Positions 5,940 to 9,692 of a stretch of DNA of 9,692 nt are shown here, piece after piece (the stretch's first letter is position 1; each line of letters begins with the position of its first letter). Origin of the DNA: Thiopontia sp964416755 (GTDB lineage Bacteria > Pseudomonadota > Gammaproteobacteria > GCF-002020875); assembly GCA_964416755.1 (NCBI GenBank), contig CAYQFH010000101.1, positions 1 to 9,692 on the forward strand, read 5' to 3'. The notes beneath the pieces were generated by a model that was not told the origin of the DNA, did no database searches, and saw only the letters and a list, made by a program, of their open reading frames with translations. Both the position numbers and the translations under genes were made by a program.

Positions 5940-7073
5940 TTAAGAAACAATAGCTTCTACAAAATCTTTAGCAGTGAACGGGCGTAGATCATCAATCCCT
6001 TCCCCTACACCGATAAAGCGGATTGGCAGCTCCAGCTGCTTGGAAATGGCAAAGATGACTCCCCCCTTGGCGGTACCATCCAGTTTTGTCAGGGTGATAC
6101 CGGTCAGTCCGATTGCTTCGTGGAACTGCTGTGCCTGATGGACACCGTTCTGTCCGGTACCGGCATCGAGGATCAGCATAACCTCGTGAGGGATTGCCTC
6201 GTCCAGTTTCTGCATTACCCGTTTCACCTTTTTCAGCTCTTCCATCAGGTTGGATTGGGTGTGAAGTCGACCAGCGGTGTCGGCAATCAGAATGTCGGCT
6301 CTTTTTGCCTGTGCCGATTCCACTGCATCGTAGAGCACTGAGGCGCTGTCGGCTCCAGTCTGTTGAGCAATAACCGGGATTTCGTTGCGACGTCCCCACT
6401 CCTGTAGCTGCTCGACGGCTGCGGCACGGAAGGTATCACCTGCGGCCAGCATGACCGATTTTCCCTGGTTCTGGAACTGTTTGGCCAGCTTGCCGATGGT
6501 GGTGGTCTTGCCGGCACCGTTGATGCCGATCATCAGGATCACATAGGGTTGCTGTTGTGCGATTTCGAGCGGTGCTTCACAGGGGGAGAGTAGTTCCAGC
6601 ATTCCCTCCTTGAGGGCATTCATCAATGCCTCGGGATCGTTGCTGTCACGACGCCGGAGCCGGTTGGGGAGTTCGTTCAGAATCTCTTGCGTCGCTTCGA
6701 TGCCGACATCGGCCATTAACAGTCGGGTCTCCAACTCCTCCAGTAGATCATCATCGATCTCCTTCTTGCCCAACAGCAGATCGCCCAGCCCATCGCCCAG
6801 ATTCTCTCGGGTACGGGTGAGCCTGTCACGCAGACGACCGAAGAGCCCTTGTTTCGGGGGCTCCTCTTTTGCTTCCGAGTTCTCTTCCTCCGATTCAGTC
6901 GAAGTGCTGTTCTCATCCGCTTCTGTTTTTGAAGTGAAACGGCTGAAGAACCCTTTCTTCTCCTCTTCAGACGGCTGCTCTAAATGCTCTTCTGTGATGG
7001 CAGAAGAGGAGGCTTCATCCTGTTCGGCAACGGCCTCTTCGTTTTCCTCTGGCTTCTTTCCAAATCCAAACAT
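5940..7073 (-). CDS. ftsY: Signal recognition particle receptor FtsY
   Basis: 377-residue SRP-receptor GTPase that pairs with Ffh at the inner membrane to deliver ribosomes making membrane proteins to SecYEG. N-terminal acidic A domain (about 1-72, mostly Glu/Ser/Lys), much shorter than in E. coli (about 200). Then the membrane-binding helix at the A/N junction, GLFGRLRDRLTRTRENLG (76-93), the N four-helix bundle, and the G domain: P-loop GINGAGKTT (183-191), DTFRAAA (213-219), DTAGR (265-269), TKLDGTAKGG (329-338) and GVGE (355-358). All GTPase motifs are intact. The ATG at 7073 has GGAA about 9 nt upstream. No convincing terminator follows its stop, so read-through into rpoH is possible. 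It diverges from the M16 pair; its own promoter is unclear. Confidence 0.98.
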   Translation of the reverse strand: MFGFGKKPEENEEAVAEQDEASSSAITEEHLEQPSEEEKKGFFSRFTSKTEADENSTSTESEEENSEAKEEPPKQGLFGRLRDRLTRTRENLGDGLGDLLLGKKEIDDDLLEELETRLLMADVGIEATQEILNELPNRLRRRDSNDPEALMNALKEGMLELLSPCEAPLEIAQQQPYVILMIGINGAGKTTTIGKLAKQFQNQGKSVMLAAGDTFRAAAVEQLQEWGRRNEIPVIAQQTGADSASVLYDAVESAQAKRADILIADTAGRLHTQSNLMEELKKVKRVMQKLDEAIPHEVMLILDAGTGQNGVHQAQQFHEAIGLTGITLTKLDGTAKGGVIFAISKQLELPIRFIGVGEGIDDLRPFTAKDFVEAIVS

Positions 7074-7208
7074 CGTATCGATTCCATTCGGGCGCTGAAT
7101 AGTTATGGGAAGTGTACCTAAAATGGGGGGTTGGTATCGGGGAACTTCTCCGTCGGTGGTAGGTCTTTCTCGGGTACAATGCGATGCAAATTATTGAAAG
7201 GAACAACA
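7074..7208. promoter_or_regulatory. Divergent intergenic region, ftsY / M16 pair, with candidate sigma-E promoter
   Basis: 135 bp between divergent starts. On plus, GGAACTT (7141-7147) is the exact sigma-E -35, and 16 bp later is TCTTT (7164-7168), a partial match to the sigma-E -10 (TCTGA/TCAAA). A sigma-70-like -10 TACAAT (7175-7180) also occurs but has no -35. AAAGGA (7197-7202) is the ribosome binding site of the first M16 gene, 6 nt before its ATG. On minus, CCCCATTT (7128-7121) fits a sigma-32 -10 and TACACT (7116-7111) a weak sigma-70 -10 for ftsY, but neither has a matching -35. Promoter choice for either gene is therefore uncertain. Confidence 0.4.
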
Positions 7209-8573
7209 ATGAATCGAACAGTGTATCGATGGTGTGGCCTGGCGGCTGGATTGCTATTGACAACGGCTGCGGCTGCCGAGGCTGTGACCGAGACCATGCT
7301 GGAAAATGGCATGAAAGTGATTGTGAAGGAGGATCACCGTGCACCGGTGGTGGTTTCGCAGGTCTGGTACAAGGTGGGTGCGAGTTATGAGACCGATGGT
7401 ATCACCGGCATCTCCCACATGCTGGAGCACATGATGTTCAAGGGGACGGAGAAGATCGGTCCTAATGAGTTCTCCAAGATTATTGCCGAGAATGGAGGGC
7501 GTGAGAACGCCTTTACCGGTCAGGACTACACCGCCTATTTCCAGCGTTTGGAGAAGAGTCGATTGCCGATCGCGCTGGAACTGGAGGCGGATCGCATGCG
7601 TAACCTGACGCTGCCGGAGGAGGAGTTCCTCAAAGAGCGGGACGTGGTGACCGAAGAGCGCCGCATGCGTACCGAGGATAAACCCACTTCGCTTACCTAC
7701 GAGCAATTCATGGCGACCGCCTTCCAGACCAGCCCCTACCACCACCCGATTATCGGCTGGATGGATGACATCCTCAATTATGAGATTGAAGATCTGCGCC
7801 GCTGGTACCAGATGTGGTATGCCCCCAATAACGCCACGCTGGTGGTTGCAGGAGATGTTAGTGCGGACGAGGTGGTTGCGTTGGCACAGCTGCACTTCGG
7901 CCCGCTGCAGCCCTCAAAGCTTGAACCGCCCAAGCCACGCAAGGAGGTGAAGCAGCTGGGGCCGCGTGAGGTGGTCGTACGGGTTCCGGCAGAGGTGCCC
8001 TACCTGTTAATGGGGTTCCCGGTGCCAACGGTGACCACTGCAGAGGAGGCGTGGGAGCCCTATGCACTGGAGGTGCTGGCCTACGTATTGGATGGTGGTG
8101 ACAGTGCCCGCATGAGCAAACGCTTGGTGCGAGGCTCACAGATTGCGGCCAGTGCCGGTGTCGGCTATGACCCCTATGACCGGCTGCAGACCCTGTTCCT
8201 GATGGAGGGAGTTCCTGCAGACGGTTATACGGTTGAAGATGTGAAACAGGCGCTGTTGAATGAGTTGAAGGATATTCAGCAGCATCCGGTAACTCAAAAA
8301 GAGCTGGATCGGGTCAAGGCACAGGTGGTGGCCGGCAAGGTATTCGAGCAGGATTCGGTCTTCTATCAGGCGATGCAGATTGGCACGCTGGAGACCATCG
8401 GTCTCGACTGGCAGGAGATGGATCGTTACGCCGGCAACATTCGCAAGGTGACGGCCGAGCAGGTGATGGCAGTTGCACAGAAGTATATCGATCTCAATCG
8501 ACTCACGACGGCGATACTGGAGCCGCAGCAGATTGTGTCAACAGAGGGCGAGGAGAAGCGAAATGTACACTAA
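7209..8573 (+). CDS. Secreted M16 family zinc metallopeptidase (catalytic member)
   Basis: 454-residue pitrilysin/insulinase-family peptidase. A signal peptide is visible (MNRTVYRWCG, then a hydrophobic LAAGLLLTTAAAA core, cleavage around 23-25), so the mature enzyme should act in the periplasm. The inverted zinc motif HMLEH (H70, E73, H74) is intact, with the third ligand in VVTEER (E149/E150) at the expected distance of about 75-80 residues. Domain 2 carries GDSARMSKRLV and AGVGYDPYD, corresponding to the M16 C-terminal half. The frame is open up to a TTG at 7131, but the ATG at 7209 was chosen because AAAGGA lies 6 nt upstream and the signal peptide begins there. The next gene overlaps it by 11 bp, so the two M16 proteins are probably made together and likely form a heterodimer in which this is the catalytic half. 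Confidence 0.96.
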   Translation: MNRTVYRWCGLAAGLLLTTAAAAEAVTETMLENGMKVIVKEDHRAPVVVSQVWYKVGASYETDGITGISHMLEHMMFKGTEKIGPNEFSKIIAENGGRENAFTGQDYTAYFQRLEKSRLPIALELEADRMRNLTLPEEEFLKERDVVTEERRMRTEDKPTSLTYEQFMATAFQTSPYHHPIIGWMDDILNYEIEDLRRWYQMWYAPNNATLVVAGDVSADEVVALAQLHFGPLQPSKLEPPKPRKEVKQLGPREVVVRVPAEVPYLLMGFPVPTVTTAEEAWEPYALEVLAYVLDGGDSARMSKRLVRGSQIAASAGVGYDPYDRLQTLFLMEGVPADGYTVEDVKQALLNELKDIQQHPVTQKELDRVKAQVVAGKVFEQDSVFYQAMQIGTLETIGLDWQEMDRYAGNIRKVTAEQVMAVAQKYIDLNRLTTAILEPQQIVSTEGEEKRNVH

Positions 8574-9692
8574 AGTGACGGTTCTGTTGGTGGGGTGGCT
8601 GCTTGCCTGGAATAGCATGGCAACACCACAGATTGAGCGTTGGGAGACCTCCAACGGAGCCAGAGTACTCTATGTCCACACTCCCGGTCTGCCAATGGTT
8701 GATGTGAGGGTGATCTTCGATGCCGGTAGTGCGCGGGATGGCAAGCAGGGTGGCATTGCGGCAATGACCAATGGACTGTTGTCCACCGGTGCTGCCAAGC
8801 GGGGCGAAGAGGCGATCGCTGAAGAGATGGATGATCTCGGAGCCAATCTCGGTTTTGACTCTCTGCGCGATATGGCGATCGTCTCTCTGCGCAGTCTGAG
8901 TGATGCGCCTCTGCTGGAGCGGGCACTGGCAGTGATGTCGGATGTGGTCCACCGCCCCTTCTTCCCTGAAAAGGCGCTGGAGCGGGAGCGTGCGCGTCAA
9001 CTGATTGGTATCCAGGCGCAGAAGCAGCAGCCTGGAACGATCGGTGAGCACGCCTTCTTCCGCGCGATGTATGGTGATCACCCCTATGCCGAGCCCTCCA
9101 GTGGAACCGAAGAGAGTGTCAAGGCGATCAAGCGCAGTGATCTGCAGCTGTTCCATGCGCGTTACTATGTCGGCACCAATGCTGTGGTGGCGATTGTTGG
9201 TGCGGTAGACCGTAAACAGGCAGAGAAGATTGCAGAGCAGGTGGTGGGGCAACTACCTGCCGGAGAGGCGGCAGCAGCGCTCCCCGAAGCGACCACGGTG
9301 AAGGCGGGGGAGACCATTCAGATCGACTACCCTTCGGTGCAGAGCCATCTGTTGCTGGGGCACCCGGTGCTGCGTCGTGGTGATCCAGACTACTTTGATC
9401 TCTATGTGGGAAACCATATACTCGGTGGGAGCGGGCTGGTCTCCAGAATTTCGGAGGAGGTGCGGGAGAAACGTGGGTTGGCCTACAGCGCCTACAGTTA
9501 CTTCTCGCCAATGCGGGGGGAAGGGCCATTCAAGGCGGGGTTGCAGACCAAGAACGGAAGCCGGGATGAGGCATTGAAGGTATTGCGTGAAACCATTGCC
9601 CGTTTTATCGAGCAGGGTCCAACCAAAGAGGCACTGATCAGTGCCAAGAAGAATATTACTGGCGGCTTCCCGCTACGGATTGACAGCAATAG
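8563..9692 (+). CDS. Secreted M16-family protein lacking the zinc site, 3'-truncated by the window
   Basis: 376 residues are visible before the window ends; the stop lies outside. The start ATG (8563-8565) lies inside the end of the preceding gene (11-bp overlap) and has a strong AGGAG (8551-8555) 7 nt upstream. Signal peptide MYTKVTVLLVGWLLAWNSMA, cleavage probably after A20. The M16 fold is recognisable (RVLYVHTPGLPMVDVRVIFDAGSARD, 34-59), but the HxxEH position reads GIAAMTN (64-70), so the zinc site is absent. The C-terminal-domain motif SEEVREKRGLAYSAYSYF (297-314), with the substrate-contacting Arg/Tyr (R304, Y308/Y311), is kept. This is the complementary pattern of two-subunit M16 peptidases, like mitochondrial processing peptidase and bacterial M16B pairs. 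I infer a non-catalytic, substrate-positioning partner of the upstream enzyme. Confidence 0.95.
   Translation, partial: MYTKVTVLLVGWLLAWNSMATPQIERWETSNGARVLYVHTPGLPMVDVRVIFDAGSARDGKQGGIAAMTNGLLSTGAAKRGEEAIAEEMDDLGANLGFDSLRDMAIVSLRSLSDAPLLERALAVMSDVVHRPFFPEKALERERARQLIGIQAQKQQPGTIGEHAFFRAMYGDHPYAEPSSGTEESVKAIKRSDLQLFHARYYVGTNAVVAIVGAVDRKQAEKIAEQVVGQLPAGEAAAALPEATTVKAGETIQIDYPSVQSHLLLGHPVLRRGDPDYFDLYVGNHILGGSGLVSRISEEVREKRGLAYSAYSYFSPMRGEGPFKAGLQTKNGSRDEALKVLRETIARFIEQGPTKEALISAKKNITGGFPLRIDSN

Noticed and set aside
5915..5941. Inverted repeat TTCAAA/TTTGAA just after ftsY as an intrinsic terminator
   Set aside because: The stem is AT-only apart from one C-G pair, has an A-C mismatch when extended on the ftsY transcript strand, and is not followed by a U tract.
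7121..7128. CCCCATTT on minus as a sigma-32 promoter for ftsY
   Set aside because: The -10 matches well, but the -35 position 13-15 bp upstream reads GAAGTT/AAGTTC rather than CTTGAA, so it is probably chance within a C-run.
7254..7895. 213-codon minus-strand open frame opposite the first M16 gene
   Set aside because: The plus strand encodes the intact HxxEH metallopeptidase; the antisense product is compositionally odd (His/Leu/Arg rich) with no motif.
8503..9252. 249-codon minus-strand open frame opposite the second M16 gene
   Set aside because: No recognisable domain, and it lies across the end of one and most of another well-supported M16 gene on the opposite strand.
1..9692. Mobile element, phage, CRISPR or defence island
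   Set aside because: All coding space is occupied by housekeeping genes with normal lengths and similar codon use; no transposase, integrase, long terminal repeats or regularly spaced repeats were seen.

Overview
The window (9,692 bp, moderate GC) is a gene-dense chromosomal segment of a gammaproteobacterium. The evidence is a sigma-32 with a full RpoH box, a gamma-type ftsY/rpoH locus, CCA-adding enzyme with an HD domain, UppP, and the co-occurrence of MidA-like and NDUFA9-like genes. The gene neighbourhood resembles free-living or symbiotic sulfur-oxidising Chromatiales-like lineages, but this placement is an impression from gene order. No tRNA, rRNA, CRISPR array, insertion sequence or phage gene was seen, and no gene-free stretch exceeds about 140 bp.

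Layout: (1) 1-46, minus: the first 15 codons of a short-chain dehydrogenase (possibly a pteridine reductase), divergent from (2) a plus-strand pair, a MidA/NDUFAF7-type methyltransferase (87-1232) and uppP (1239-2036). (3) Converging on these is a minus-strand series read rpoH (5829-4966), NDUFA9-like SDR (4925-3972), a small unknown protein (3960-3694), cca (3681-2437) and a receiver-only response regulator (2440-2063). The last two overlap by 4 nt. (4) Upstream of rpoH and also on minus is ftsY (7073-5940). (5) Divergent from ftsY is a plus-strand pair of secreted M16 proteins: the first has an intact HxxEH zinc site, and the second lacks it and runs off the window end.

The most notable signal lies in the ftsY-rpoH gap: a perfect CIRCE operator (9-bp arms, 9-bp spacer, 5879-5905) overlapping the -35 of a well-formed sigma-70 promoter for rpoH. 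The sequence therefore predicts that the HrcA repressor controls transcription of the heat-shock sigma factor, linking the repressor-type and sigma-32-type heat-shock circuits. In the same gap the usual ftsE-ftsX pair is missing between ftsY and rpoH. The RpoH residues matching the E. coli SRP/FtsY control site are kept, so transcriptional (HrcA) and post-translational (SRP-FtsY) control may act together.

Other points: the NDUFA9-like gene appears to have an extended -10 promoter giving a near-leaderless mRNA; the M16 pair has a candidate sigma-E promoter; and the window holds relatives of two complex I-associated proteins (NDUFAF7 and NDUFA9).
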